From Adiantum capillus-veneris (lineage: Eukaryota > Streptophyta > Polypodiopsida > Polypodiales > Pteridaceae): a DNA stretch of 64,000 nt. The notes beneath the pieces were generated by a model, which was given only the letters and a program-made list of their open reading frames with translations, was not told the DNA's origin and did no database searches. The stretch lies in NCBI GenBank assembly GCA_014529385.2, contig CM043958.1, positions 92,286,435 to 92,350,434 on the forward strand. Reading direction: 5' to 3'. A program made the translations under genes and the position numbers. Below are positions 11,022-21,213 of this stretch, piece by piece; positions within the stretch are counted from its first letter, which is position 1; each line of letters begins with the position of its first letter.

Positions 11022-11333
11022 TGTCACAAACAGGAGCGCATAACAATATAAAATATACTCGGATAAATAGGATTTATCACTTAATACTAAAACCAAAAGA
11101 TACAGAGAGAAATAAATAGACAGAGAGAGAGTGAGAAGATCGACACAGTACTGGGGACCAAAAGATGGGCTGGTCCCCCCCCCCGTAATAGTATCTTTAT
11201 TACTGAGGAGAAGTCTATACAAGCACTTGAACCGAACGTATTACCACATTCGTTCTAGAATAAGACTTGATGGTTCCCAGAAGCCTCAGCTTCCTATTCC
11301 TAGGGCAAAACCCTATTCCAAGAAGCTTCTGTA
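11022..11333 (-). mobile_element. LTR end (gypsy-A/B family)
   Basis: On the minus strand this segment ends in GTTTGTGACA at 11022, flanked by GATCG. It matches 19122-19431 closely over ~310 bp. That copy is followed by a primer-binding site, identifying both as the 3' portions of LTRs. Here it is joined directly to protease sequence (11340 on) rather than to a full LTR or pol, so this element has a large internal deletion. Confidence 0.6.
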
Positions 11334-11339
11334 ATCCGG

Positions 11340-11600
11340 AACCATCCGATTCCATACATCCGTATCCTCGCCACGAGCCATCTTCACGCGATACTCATGG
11401 TCACTGTCCCGTGTCCGCAGGCTCAGTTTTTGCACCAATTTTGCATCCACAAAATTGTGTGAGCTTCCATTATCAAGGAGTGCGGTCACGTCGTGACCAT
11501 GGATCTTCCCGAAAAAACGGAGAAGATCGTGCTCATCAAACACTTTGATGCTAAAAGTACAGTTAGTGCATGAACTGTGCGCTAAAATAACAAATTTCAA
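11340..11600 (-). pseudogene. Gypsy-B protease fragment
   Basis: Minus-strand retropepsin fragment with the core LLDNGSSHNF (catalytic Asp, with Asn where Ser or Thr usually stands) followed by VDAKLVQKL. It lies downstream of the gag at 11631-12245, in the normal gag-protease order. RT, RNase H and integrase are absent: the next sequence is LTR. The Asn in the active-site loop and the deletion mark it as dead. Confidence 0.65.
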
Positions 11601-11630
11601 ATTGAAATAAGCTTACCAAAAATTTGGATA

Positions 11631-12245
11631 TTAACTGCTGGAAAGGCTGCCAACCACTGGATGGGTGGGTACAATATTACTTTCTTCTCTTATCTTGTAG
11701 AGCATCGTGGCCTTAGCCACAGCACCTTCAACATCTGTCGGAGGTTTACCTCTGAGTAATGCCCAACGGTACTCCTCATGTAGACCGAGGATATACATAT
11801 GGACAGCATGTTCGGAGTCCAAATTAGTAAGGCAGAGGGCTTCCTTGAAGGCAGTAGTATATTGGTCAAATGACATTGTTTTCATCGATAGGCTGTGAAG
11901 CCTAGCGTATGCCTTGACCAGATCCTTTCTGGCGAAGTGATCAAAGAACTTCGCACAGAAATCAACCCACGTCGCGGGTTTTTCTGTCATGTTACACCAC
12001 CAAATGAGTGCAGCACCCTTCAAGTACCGAGGAAGCGTCTGCATCCTTTGTGCATCTAATTCTTCATGGAAATCAACATAAGTTGTCCATTGGCGAAGCC
12101 AATTATTAACTGCAATCTCTGTACACTCTCTCTCCTTACCACAGAATTGAGTGATTTGTCCAACCTGTGGACGCGCATTATCAGCAATTTGCATCGACAA
12201 TTGTCGACTTTCAAATCCGCTCACAGAAAACATCACAGTCGTCAA
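11631..12245 (-). CDS. Gypsy-B gag (retrotransposon capsid domain)
   Basis: Open 204-codon minus-strand frame with a retrotransposon gag capsid domain. Features are WLRQWTTYV near residue 49, YLKGAALIWW near 79, TWVDFCAKFFDHF and FDQYTTAFKEAL near 128. This order is typical of Ty3/gypsy gag. There is no zinc knuckle in this piece. It precedes the protease fragment. It belongs to a gag lineage different from that at 18402-18936. Non-autonomous remnant. Confidence 0.65.
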   Translation of the reverse strand: MTTVMFSVSGFESRQLSMQIADNARPQVGQITQFCGKERECTEIAVNNWLRQWTTYVDFHEELDAQRMQTLPRYLKGAALIWWCNMTEKPATWVDFCAKFFDHFARKDLVKAYARLHSLSMKTMSFDQYTTAFKEALCLTNLDSEHAVHMYILGLHEEYRWALLRGKPPTDVEGAVAKATMLYKIREESNIVPTHPVVGSLSSS

Positions 12246-12700
12246 CTGAGCTGTGTTTTTGGGAGCAAAATACGAGTATCAAAAGGCTATATAAATCCTC
12301 TTGAGATGACAAATATTAATGTTGGTATTCCATGAGAATGGCACGCAAAACAAAAAATAATTTCTTACCTGGAGTGCCTCCATCGCGGAAAACCCAGAGG
12401 AATATTAGAATTCGACTAAATTTGGATTTTTCGCGTCACGAAAAGATGAAATTCCGCGCTCGACTACGTCAACGGAAGCATACAAAAGCGTGCAGGTGGC
12501 GGCAAGGACGCATGAGTGCGAACAGATGAGAGCGAGAAGCGGTGGGAGAGAAGCAGGAGAGTTAAACTTTCCACTCTCTGCAAACTTTCAAGTCTCTGTA
12601 AGTGGGTTCTTTTATTGTGCAGGTTTCACACCCTTTTTTAGAAAAAACTCAAGGTGTCCTTGCCACACTTAAAAAATAAAGGTGCCACTTAGTAATAACC
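12246..12700. other. Non-coding
   Basis: No gene recognised. It covers the 5' leader side of gypsy-B and the unresolved 5' boundary of the L1-type LINE. Confidence 0.4.
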
Positions 12701-12859
12701 CCTCCCGCCCCTCTTCTCCACCGCTTCCCCCAGCTCCTTCTCCCCCCCCCTCCTACTCCAGTTCCACAGTCGACCCAAGGGACAGGGCCTTCTCCGGCGG
12801 CTAGGAGATCTCTTGGCAGCGCCTTTGCCACGAGTCGCCTAGCGAGAGAGGGTCAACCT

Positions 12860-13507
12860 TTCTTACGGCCCCCTCTGCAGGTACAGACATCTTCCCTTGC
12901 AGCTATCCCTCGTGGTCTGACGAGCATTGACATCCGACGCCGCTGGGACTTCTTCGACTACGGCTTCACTCGTTTTCTCGGCGATCCCTCAACAGACCAT
13001 GAGGCAACCTGCTTCAGGGTCCATGCTCTGTTCCTTGCCACTAGGGGGACAGAGGCCTTGGACTCAGTAGTTGGTTTCTCCTTCCCCCTTTGCGGCAGGG
13101 CCCAGACAGAGTAGACTCTCGACTCAGTGTTGGGATGGTTGCATACACAGGTCCTAGAATTCTCTCACCACATGGGAGAACTAGGAGTTACAGACATGCT
13201 ACAGACTTTGTGGCCATTGGCCAAGTTTGCGGTGACACCCCCAAACTCAGCAGGATGTAGGCACATTGTGGTTTACTTCTTTGCTGATACACAGTGTTTG
13301 CCATGCTATGTATACATTCATGAGGACTCCTGGACAGAGGAGATTGCTTTACGCACGGCTCGCTCTGCTTGGGCTTGGGCTAGGCACTCATTGCAGTCAC
13401 GCCTATCTAGAGGACGCTCGGATGCGGATTACTCCCCATCCAAGCCAGCCTCGAAGATAGCCCGTCTAGCTGCTGCGGCAGCATCTGTTCTCTGTCGCTC
13501 CCCATGA
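12860..13507 (+). pseudogene. L1-type LINE ORF1 remnant
   Basis: One reading frame runs from about 12880 (SSLAAIPRGL, DIRRRWDFFDYGF) through a single TAG near 13110-13114 to TGA at 13505-13507. The TAG is explained by CAG to TAG. No zinc knuckle was recognised, and the sequence is not clearly assignable to a named ORF1 family. Position and codon-level continuity with the following ORF2 argue that it is the element's ORF1. Its stop overlaps the ORF2 start as ATGA at 13504-13507. Confidence 0.55.
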
Positions 13508-14565
13508 GGATCATCTCATGGAACGTGCAGGGACTAGGTGGGCCCCAGTTTCAGCGTCAGCGGGGCCGATTGTGCCGTTGCCTTGTGGGAGGAAAGATTG
13601 ATCTCCTTATGCTTCAGGAGCACCATCTGTGTGAGAGCCACATTCGGCGATGTGGTCATCTTTTGCGTGGACGATATGATACTTTTTGGTCAGCTGCTTT
13701 TGGACCTGGAGGCATCCAGGGTGGGGTATGTATGACTATTGCGGACTCATTGCAGCAGGCCATTGTGGACAGAGGGATTATTGTGCCAGGCAGGGCTCAG
13801 TGGATTACTATGCAGCTTCAGGGTGGCCTAGTGGGTTTGCTGAACATCTATGCGCCCAATGTGGCGAGTGCTCGTGGAGAGTTTTGGTCACAGATTGTTG
13901 AGTCTCTGCCGCAGGCAGATCATTGGTGCATAGGAGGGGACTTCAACATGTTGGAGGACCCTTCTGACAGGATTGGTGACAGCCATGCTACTGTGCATGG
14001 AGTCGAGTTGGCAGCTTGGGAGAGGTTTTGTATGACTCTAAGGGTCTCGGATACATGGCAGCACTCTGGTTTTGTGAGGCCCCCAGACAGTCTTGCCTTC
14101 TCTCGATCGGACCGCAGAGTGGGAGGAGTGAATCTATCGCGGATAGATTGCTTCTACACTAGTGACCACTTCAGTGACTTGGGAGGGTTAGTGGGCATCC
14201 TCGCAGGGACCTCCTTCTCGGACCATGCACCAGTGATCCTCACAGTGGCAGACAGGCAGAGGAGTGGGAGCACGATGCTTCGCATCCAAGAGAGGGTCTT
14301 GTTGGACTCAGCACTCAGAGAGAGGGTAGAGGCTCTTTGGACAGAGGGCATGGACAGGCAGGATTCTCCTGCTGACAGAGCGGCCTCAGGCCTAGCTCAG
14401 ATTAGCCATTTTTTTCTTCAGGAGTCTCTGGCTCGCCAGGCTGCAGCGAGAGGCGGAGTAGCGTCTCAGACGAGGCATTGCTTCATTACAAAGGATGCAG
14501 GAGCAGCATCCAGACAGTCCTTGGTTGGAGGAGCAATTACAGCAAGCTCGACAGGAGCTTGCTAG
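13504..14565 (+). CDS. L1-type LINE ORF2, endonuclease part
   Basis: Starts MRIISWNVQGLGG, the typical start of plant L1 APE-type endonucleases. QEHHLCES, GGDFNMLED (about residue 144) and SDHAPVIL (about 238) are present, so the metal and phosphate-binding motifs look intact. The endonuclease nicks the chromosomal target for target-primed reverse transcription. The frame shifts after about 14440 and the true continuation lies in the next frame. ATG overlaps the ORF1 stop by four bases. Confidence 0.85.
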   Translation: MRIISWNVQGLGGPQFQRQRGRLCRCLVGGKIDLLMLQEHHLCESHIRRCGHLLRGRYDTFWSAAFGPGGIQGGVCMTIADSLQQAIVDRGIIVPGRAQWITMQLQGGLVGLLNIYAPNVASARGEFWSQIVESLPQADHWCIGGDFNMLEDPSDRIGDSHATVHGVELAAWERFCMTLRVSDTWQHSGFVRPPDSLAFSRSDRRVGGVNLSRIDCFYTSDHFSDLGGLVGILAGTSFSDHAPVILTVADRQRSGSTMLRIQERVLLDSALRERVEALWTEGMDRQDSPADRAASGLAQISHFFLQESLARQAAARGGVASQTRHCFITKDAGAASRQSLVGGAITASSTGAC

Positions 14566-16597
14566 CACAGAGGAGAGGCGACATGAGTTTGCTTTCCATC
14601 GACAGGTATCTCAGTGGACTTAGGTGGGCGACAGAGTGACTAGTGCTTTCTTTGAGACAGTGGGACCTCGGCACTCGCATGCCAAGGTCGGTCAGTTGAG
14701 GAGGCCCGACGGGTCAGTTGCTTGTGAGCCCGAGGATATGCGTGCAGTTGCTACTGACTTCTACCGTGAGTTACTGTCTGCAGAGCCCCAGTCAGAGCGG
14801 CAGGATGCATGCAAGGAGCAGGTTTGGGCACAGATGCCTTGTCTTGTGACTGAGGAGATGCGTCAGAGGCTAGAGATGCCACTTCAGCTTGAGGAGCTGC
14901 ACACGGCTCTTAGGGCCCTCCCCCGTGGTAGTTGTTCATGTGAGGATGGGTTGACTCCCAGCTTTTTCTTGGAGTACTGGGACCTGCTTGGCCCAGATCT
15001 CTGTAGTGCTTTTCAGTACATTTTGCACACAGGAGTGATGTCTGACATCATGAGTGAGGGCCTAATCTACCTCATTCCCAAGGAGGGTGGCTCCTTGGAT
15101 GAGATTCGACAGTGGTGTCCCATCACCATCCTCAACTCAGCCTACAAAATTCTTGCCAAGGCTCTGAGTTTGAGGATTCAGCCACTTTTAGAGAGCCTTA
15201 TACATGGGACCCAGACAGGTTTTGTCAAGGAACGCAGTATCCTTGACAACATCTTTACTTTTTGGGAGGCTTCTGCCCTGGCACGGCTCCGTGGTGAGGA
15301 CCTCGTGATTCTTCTTCTCGATTTTGAGAAGGCATACGACAGAGTTGACTGGGACTTTCTAGAGGGCACTCTATGCAGGATGGGCTTCTCAGATGCTTGG
15401 ATCAGAGGGGTGTCAACCTTGTACAGACAGGCTCACAGTCAGGTACTTTTGGCAGCAGGTAGAGGTGATCGCTTCATGCTTACACGCTCGGTTAGACAGG
15501 GCTGTCCTCTTGCCCCCTTCCTCTTTCTGTTCTATGCGGAGGCGATGAGCAGGTTTTTGGTGTCAAAGCAGGTTGGTCTACGGGGCTTAGCACTCCCTAT
15601 GCTGGGAGATGAGCTACTGGACGCTGAGTTTGCTAACGACTCAGCCTTGTGCTTAGATGGCCAGGAGGCCAACCTTCACAGATGTGAGCAAGCTTTGGAG
15701 ACCTTCTGTTGTGCATCGGGCGCATTGATCAACTGGAGAAAGACAGTTGCTTTCTCGGTTGGTAGTGCTCCTGTGCCAGATTGGATGCCAGGAGAGGGTT
15801 TCAAGTGGATTCCCCCAGAGACTGCAGTACAGTACTTGGGTTGTCAGGTTGGTTTGGACTTGTCTCCCGAGCAACAGATTGCTCCCCTTCTCCTGTCTAT
15901 CAGGAGAAAGTTGTTACATTGGAGCTCAGCACGACTCTCTCTGGCTGGCAGAGTAGTAGTTGCCAACCAGGTGTTGTTGGTGACTATGTGGTACATCACT
16001 GCTTGCTGGAGCTTCTCGAGTTCTTGTATCAGCCAGGTAGAGAGGCTGATCAGGAACTTCCTTTGGTCAAGACGTGACACTCAGATAGCCCGAGCCAAGG
16101 TGGCTTGGCAGGTCATCACGCTTCCTTGTTCTCAGGGAGGGCTTGGGATCATTGATCCAGCACAGCAGAGCAAAGCCCTTCTTGGGAAGTTCATCGTCAG
16201 AGAACTTCTTCCAGGTGAGGAGCCCTGGAAGGAGTTCTTGCTACAGCGGCTTCGTGCCAGGGTGCCTCAGTCAGGAGGCCCTTGGCAACCTTCGACCAGA
16301 TGGATCTTTAGAGAGATGCGCATAGTTGGTTTGAGCAGGAGACTGGAGGACTGCTTCGCTGTGAGTTTGCTTCGATCTTGGGAGCTCTTACGGCGTGGCC
16401 TGGAGCAAAGACAGCCGACGTGCATGGAGGAGCGCCTACGGCATCCCCTCGTCTGGAACCCCATGGTTAGCACTCAGAGAGGCCACTTGGTTGGTAGTCG
16501 GCCTCATGTTTCCTGGGGTCCCATGGCAGCAGGTCCAGCGCGCTCTCTAGGTGACTGGCTAGTCCTCCCACAGATGCCCACTACTCGGATCCTTTGA
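14566..16597 (+). pseudogene. L1-type LINE ORF2, reverse transcriptase part
   Basis: Second part of ORF2, in frame 2. The linker carries an in-frame TAG at 14621-14623 just before VGDRVTSAFFE (CAG to TAG). RT blocks are LIPKEGG, TGFVKERSILDN, LLLDFEKAYDRVDW (15312) and RQGCPLAPFLF (15493). The catalytic box reads FAND (15628) instead of YADD, so one catalytic Asp is replaced by Asn. This copy could not polymerise even if the frames were restored. Confidence 0.85.
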
Positions 16598-17543
16598 AAA
16601 CAGCAACTCTTGAGACTGGACACTGGAGGCTGTGGGCTTGGGAGTGTTGTCCACTGGCACAAGTACAGTGGGATCCTGGTGAGTGGCTATGGAGGGACCC
16701 CTTCTCTTCTGCAGACCACCCAGGAGTCCCGTTCTTTCAGTACACTGTTCGACTGGGACGTCATATACTAGCAGCACAGAGAGGCCCGCCCTGCTGCAAC
16801 ACGTCATTGGCAGGAGGAGGGTCTCATAGTCGAGTTCTTGGCAGCCTTTTGGGAGAGGTTGTGGGACTCCAGACAGCCGAGGTGAGTCACCTTGTTTCAG
16901 TGGCTGGTCGCACACAGAGCTACAGCAGTAGGGAGCTGGCTAGTGCACAGTGGTCTCTCGGCCGCATGTGCAGCTTGTGACCATTTGGTGGATAGTCAGC
17001 GTCACTATCTTTGGGACTGTCCCTCAGCCCAACAGGTATGGCTACGAGTTCTTCGGCTGATGCCTGCTCTCTCCACGGCTCGACAGTACACTTGGGGAGC
17101 AACGGCTTGGTCCACCCTCACGGGCCCGGCACTTCAGTTTGAGCTATCTTCCACCAGCAGGATGATAGTGATGCAGGAGGGGCGACCTACACTCCAGCCT
17201 GCTCTACAGAGCTTACTCCACAAGAGTGGTGCAGCGAGAGAGAGGAGTGTTGGGAGCTCATCAGTGGCCTGACACTTTGGTTCATCTGGCGGGCCCGCTG
17301 TTTCCGCATCTTTGAGGCTCGCCCTGTGCCACCAGCAAAGACTGTTCGTGACTTTTGGCTAGAGCTGATCCATACTCTCAGAGAACAGCTTGAGGGACTA
17401 CAGGGCAGCTCCGACCGCATGCGGGAGTGCCGCGAGGCTTTCCTTCGACTCTGGCGCCCTGGGCCTTTCTACACCATAGTCCAGGGTGTGCTCAGATGGC
17501 ACTACCGTCCACCTGTGTGGCTCTTCCCTCCTCCCATCTCTTG
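16598..17543 (+). pseudogene. L1-type LINE ORF2 C-terminus with zf-RVT
   Basis: C-terminal region in several frames. It has a zf-RVT type motif near 16890-17035 (FQWLVAHRATA, CAACDHL, HYLWDCPSAQQVW), the zinc-binding domain typical of plant L1 ORF2. A tail with WFIWRARCFRIFEAR and WLFPPPIS follows, to a TGA near 17543. Several frameshifts are present. Confidence 0.75.
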
Positions 17544-17689
17544 ATTTAGCCTCATTGTATATATGCTGTTTTTTCATTTGAAGCGTCTCCCCATCATGTT
17601 TGTTGTAGCCCTCTCTTGCAGAGGTGGTTGTAGCCCTATGGGCAGTTTTCATTAACTAATAGAAGGATCTTTTTCTCGGAAAAAAAAAA
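17544..17689 (+). mobile_element. L1-type LINE 3' UTR and poly-A
   Basis: Short 3' UTR followed by ten A residues (17680-17689), the expected target-primed insertion tail. No target duplication was found by eye. Confidence 0.6.
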
Positions 17690-17852
17690 CTCGTCATTTG
17701 TGTCTTTCCAACAAATCGGAAGTTTCCTCATCCGAGAATCTGTTAACTCACTTTCGCCTTCTCAACCTCGAGAAGAATAATCCTCCTAGAAATCAATCTA
17801 GGTATCTGTCCTTGCGCATGATCCTGCGTTGTTAGTCCAGAGGGTATTCAAC
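17690..17852 (-). other. Gypsy-A remnant between LINE and MITE
   Basis: About 160 bp without a gene. It continues on the other side of the MITE as gypsy-A sequence on the minus strand, so the MITE and probably the LINE landed in this gypsy element. Confidence 0.35.
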
Positions 17853-18245
17853 CAGAGTTACCTGGAACGCGGAACGGGAACGGCGACGGGGACCCTCGCG
17901 GAACGGGGGAACGGCCAAGGGTCCGGAACGGGAACGGCGCGGAACGGGAGGCATAAAAAACACCCAAATAATGCTTGAGAAGAGAATGGGTGTGAGGGGG
18001 TGCATTTTAATTTTTGAGTCCTTGCACACTAAAAAAACACCTAATGTTCATTGCAAATTTGCAAAAAACTGCCTATTCCTTCCCATTTTTGAGAGTTGGC
18101 CGTTCCAGACCGTTCCGGAGCCGTTCCGGTATCAGGTGGTCACCCGGAACGGCAAAACGTTCCGGGGCGTTCCAGCTTGGCAGAGGGGGAGGGAACGGCG
18201 TTCCGGCCTTCTAGGGCCTGCGGAACGCGTTCCCCGGTAACTATG
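17853..18245. mobile_element. hAT-type MITE, copy 1 (393 bp)
   Basis: Non-autonomous DNA element flanked by the perfect 8-bp duplication TATTCAAC (17845-17852 and 18246-18253). The ends are CAGAGTTACCTGGAACGC and, inverted, CATAGTTACCGGGGAACGC. These fit the hAT pattern of an 8-bp target duplication and CA.AG termini. The first and last ~100 bp are packed with GGAACG-type hexamers, probable transposase-binding sites. No transposase gene. Two longer relatives lie at 22215-22896 and 25554-26215. Confidence 0.85.
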
Positions 18246-18253
18246 TATTCAAC

Positions 18254-19108
18254 CTCTTGTGTCTCCCACATAGGGAATGCCCAAGTCAGAGAGCATTAAG
18301 CTCGATGTCCTTTCACAAACAGAGTTTGCGATCACATTAAAGAAGGTTCTTGTTCCGCGCCGTCGCTCAACGTAGGCGGACGGTTCCAATCCGAAGATTC
18401 CTTATGCACGGCGGTACTTCTTTCCAATCTTTTCCTCTTGCGAGTTATAACCACGAGCAGTGTTTTCCACTACTTGCTTTGACTCGCTCGTGTTCCTATT
18501 GGAAACACCACTCCCAATCTCCTCGGATGCCTTCCTCAAAGCGCAAAGGAAAAAAATTTTGTCGAAAAATTCAGCCTTGAATTGAATCCAAGTCTTCTTG
18601 TAAGTTCCTTGCAAAGCTTTGGTATACCACCAAGTACTTGCAATTCCCTTGAGGAGTTTGGTAACATGTCTCACCTTCGACGCTTCTGAGAAATTGCCAT
18701 TTGCAAAAGGCAACCTCAAACTGTCGAACTAAAGCGGTAGCTTTCAGGACATCTTCCCTTCCGTCAAAAGTATCAAACTTGACTGGAGTGTTCAGAGGTC
18801 TAAAGACCTTCATATCCTTCCCGGAATAACGGGATTTCATGGCTATGGTTCTGGATTGATGTTCATGGATATTTTCTTGATTCTGAAGGATCTTGAGCAT
18901 TCCGCTCCGTGGATTCTCTAGGTTCTTGAGCATCATGCTCTTGTCGCCTTCTCACAGAATCCCAAAGCTTGTGTCGACTTCTTGCAGAGATTTTTTTTTT
19001 TTCCAACTCTGCGAGCTTTTCCTTGCAGGACTTCTCTCTTGGCTTTTCATGGCTTCTGCCCGTATCTTCCCAAAGTCGTCCTCCTTTAAGAGAAAGAGAG
19101 GAGACCAT
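18254..19108 (-). pseudogene. Gypsy-A gag
   Basis: Minus-strand gag just downstream of the primer-binding site. An N-terminal Lys/Glu-rich segment is followed by FRPLNTPVKFDTFDGRED near 18780, VRQFEVAF, then (frame change near 18710) KVRHVTKLLKGIASTWW and WIQFKAEFFDKI. This is a Ty3/gypsy capsid domain. A poly-A/T run near 18990 and at least one frameshift break it. pol is not found: the element is interrupted by the MITE and the LINE at lower coordinates. Confidence 0.65.
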
Positions 19109-19120
19109 GCTCTGATACCA
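19109..19120 (-). other. Gypsy-A primer-binding site
   Basis: TGGTATCAGAGC on the minus strand, one base inside the LTR end GTTTGTGACA. It is complementary to the 3' end of initiator Met-tRNA, as in many plant Ty3/gypsy elements, and marks 19122 as the inner edge of the 5' LTR. Confidence 0.85.
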
Positions 19121-19121
19121 C

Positions 19122-20900
19122 TGTCACAAACGGGAGCGCATAACAATATAAAATATACTCGGATAAATAGAACTTATCACTTAATACTGAAACCAAAAGA
19201 TATAGAGAGAAATAAATAGAGAGAGAGAGAGAGAGTGAGAAGATCGACACAGGTCTGGGGACAGAAGATGGGCTGGGTCCCCCTCGTAATAATATCTTTA
19301 TTACTGAGGAGAAGTCTATACAAGCACTTGAACCGAACGTATTACCACACTCGTTCTAGAATAAGGCTTGATGGTTCCTAGAAGCCTCGGCTTCCTATTC
19401 CTAGGGAAAAACCCTATTCCAAGGAACTTCTGTTCCTTATTCCAAATCCTCGAGAACCAAGGTTCTCGCCTCTGGATCTCACCTTCCAGACTCAAGGCAT
19501 GGCATCCCTGCTGCTCTTTTCTGACTCCATTTCCAGAGTCCTCTTCTCGCAGAACAGCTCTGCTTTCCCGGATACGAAGTCCTTACTTGGGAATCTCAAC
19601 TTCCGAATCACAACTCGAGAGACTACCTCTCTCCGATCCGTGAATCTACTTCCCAAACTCAAGTACAAAACCCTTGGGCTGATCTGGCTCTAATTCCTCA
19701 GAGCACTTTCTCTACTCCTACTCCCTCACTAAGAGGAAGTACACCTCCAAACAAATACTTAGAGATCATAACATGAAAATCGTAACCTTTAAAGTTTCGA
19801 TGCTCCAAACACAACTCGATTCTCGAAAAGCAATTCCCCGGAAATCCTACACACAAAAGAGGTGTTCTCGGGTTCCTTCTTGTAAATCAGCCCCGTCTAT
19901 GACGTTTATGGGCTGAAAACAGAGAAAAACAACAGCTTGTCGCGATGGAAACACGCTCCGTAGGCATTTCTTCGCGAGGAAACTCGCGCATTGGGTCCTG
20001 GCGACATCTGGTACACTTGGGGCAGCCATGGGCATCATCGGCAACGTCTTCTTTGAGGATGAAATCTGCAACAACATCTTCTTCTTGCAAAAAAACTGAT
20101 CTTCCCTCTGGGAGAGGGTATGTGATGCTTTTATAGCTCCTTGGCCACGGCAAAGATAGCAAAGCATTGGCTGCTCGCGTAGAGATTGCGGCCGTTTTTT
20201 CTTTTTTTTTTTTTTTTTTTGGCGCTGTTCTGCCAAAAAAAGAGAGAGAAAAATCGTTGGTTGGTTTATACTGCTTTATTTAATCATAGGCTGCCCACTT
20301 ATTAAGTGGGCGGCCGGTCACCTTTAAAAATGGTCTAAATCTGTCCAAACACTCAATAAAACCTTATAAGTTAAAAACAATGCTTTCACAACACTTCCCA
20401 GGCGTCCCTAGATGCAATCACATGCACAGTTGCAATGTAGACATAGACTTCCTCGCGGGAAAGCTTTCTCGAAAAGCAATTCCGCTTCCTTAGAAAGCAT
20501 CTAATTTTCCTCGAAGTTTCCTCTGAACCCATCTTCATTCAAATGCTTGCTTTTCCTTGTGCACAATTCCAACACAGTTCGGAATTTCCGACTGACTACG
20601 GATATTCCCTTTCCAATGCACCCGTCACCCACCTTGTGACGCATCAAGAATACCCATCACCTAGTCCTTTCCTAACGAACTTATGGTACAATCTCCTTCG
20701 CGATGCTCTATGTCACCCATCCTATGACGCATCAGAGATGTCCGTTCCCAGATGGTAGGATACTTCTTCCCGATGCTCCATGCTCCCTGTCACCCATCCG
20801 ATGTGACGCATCACAAGTACCCATTCCTGGTGGCCTTACAGATATTCCCGTTGTCAGTGCTCCCATCCCCCTATCAAGGCTTGTTTTTATGTGCAAAACG
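19122..20900 (-). mobile_element. Gypsy-A 5' LTR (outer end unresolved)
   Basis: The inner end is fixed by the adjacent primer-binding site. The first 310 bp match the LTR remnant at 11022-11333. Further out, non-coding sequence continues with a poly-T run (20195-20220). A degenerate tandem repeat with GTCACCCATCC...GACGCATCA lies near 20627, 20711 and 20788, plausibly U3 repeats. The outer TG end and target duplication were not recognised, so the upper limit is a guess; the sequence beyond belongs to the TFB2 intron. Confidence 0.45.
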
Positions 20901-21213
20901 TAGTTCTCTCCTTAATCAAGAACTTAGAAGAAGAAAAACTAGATGAAGTAAAAAATGCCTTCATTTATCATTTCATCGTTGAAGCCAAAAACTTGAGTGT
21001 TGTACGTCTGCATGCATATTGATTGAACAATACTAGCGTGCCAAATGCATGCATCTAAAGGTGAAAAATCCTGCTATTACTGAACTTGCTTACCAAGCAC
21101 TAATCTGACAATCTAATCCATCTCCAAACAGAAAAGAAGGTTGAATTTAGACACTCAACAGAAAAATAAGCACCACAACAACCAATCTGTATAAATAAAT
21201 CTCTGCCAATGAC

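Noticed and set aside
19847-20236. A basic protein with a Lys run on the minus strand.
   Set aside because: The Lys run is a poly-T homopolymer read on the other strand within LTR-like sequence.
11022-20900. One intact ~9.8-kb gypsy element bounded by the two LTR pieces.
   Set aside because: The lower LTR is truncated, two different gag genes lie between, pol is absent and a complete LINE separates the parts; no matching target duplication was found.
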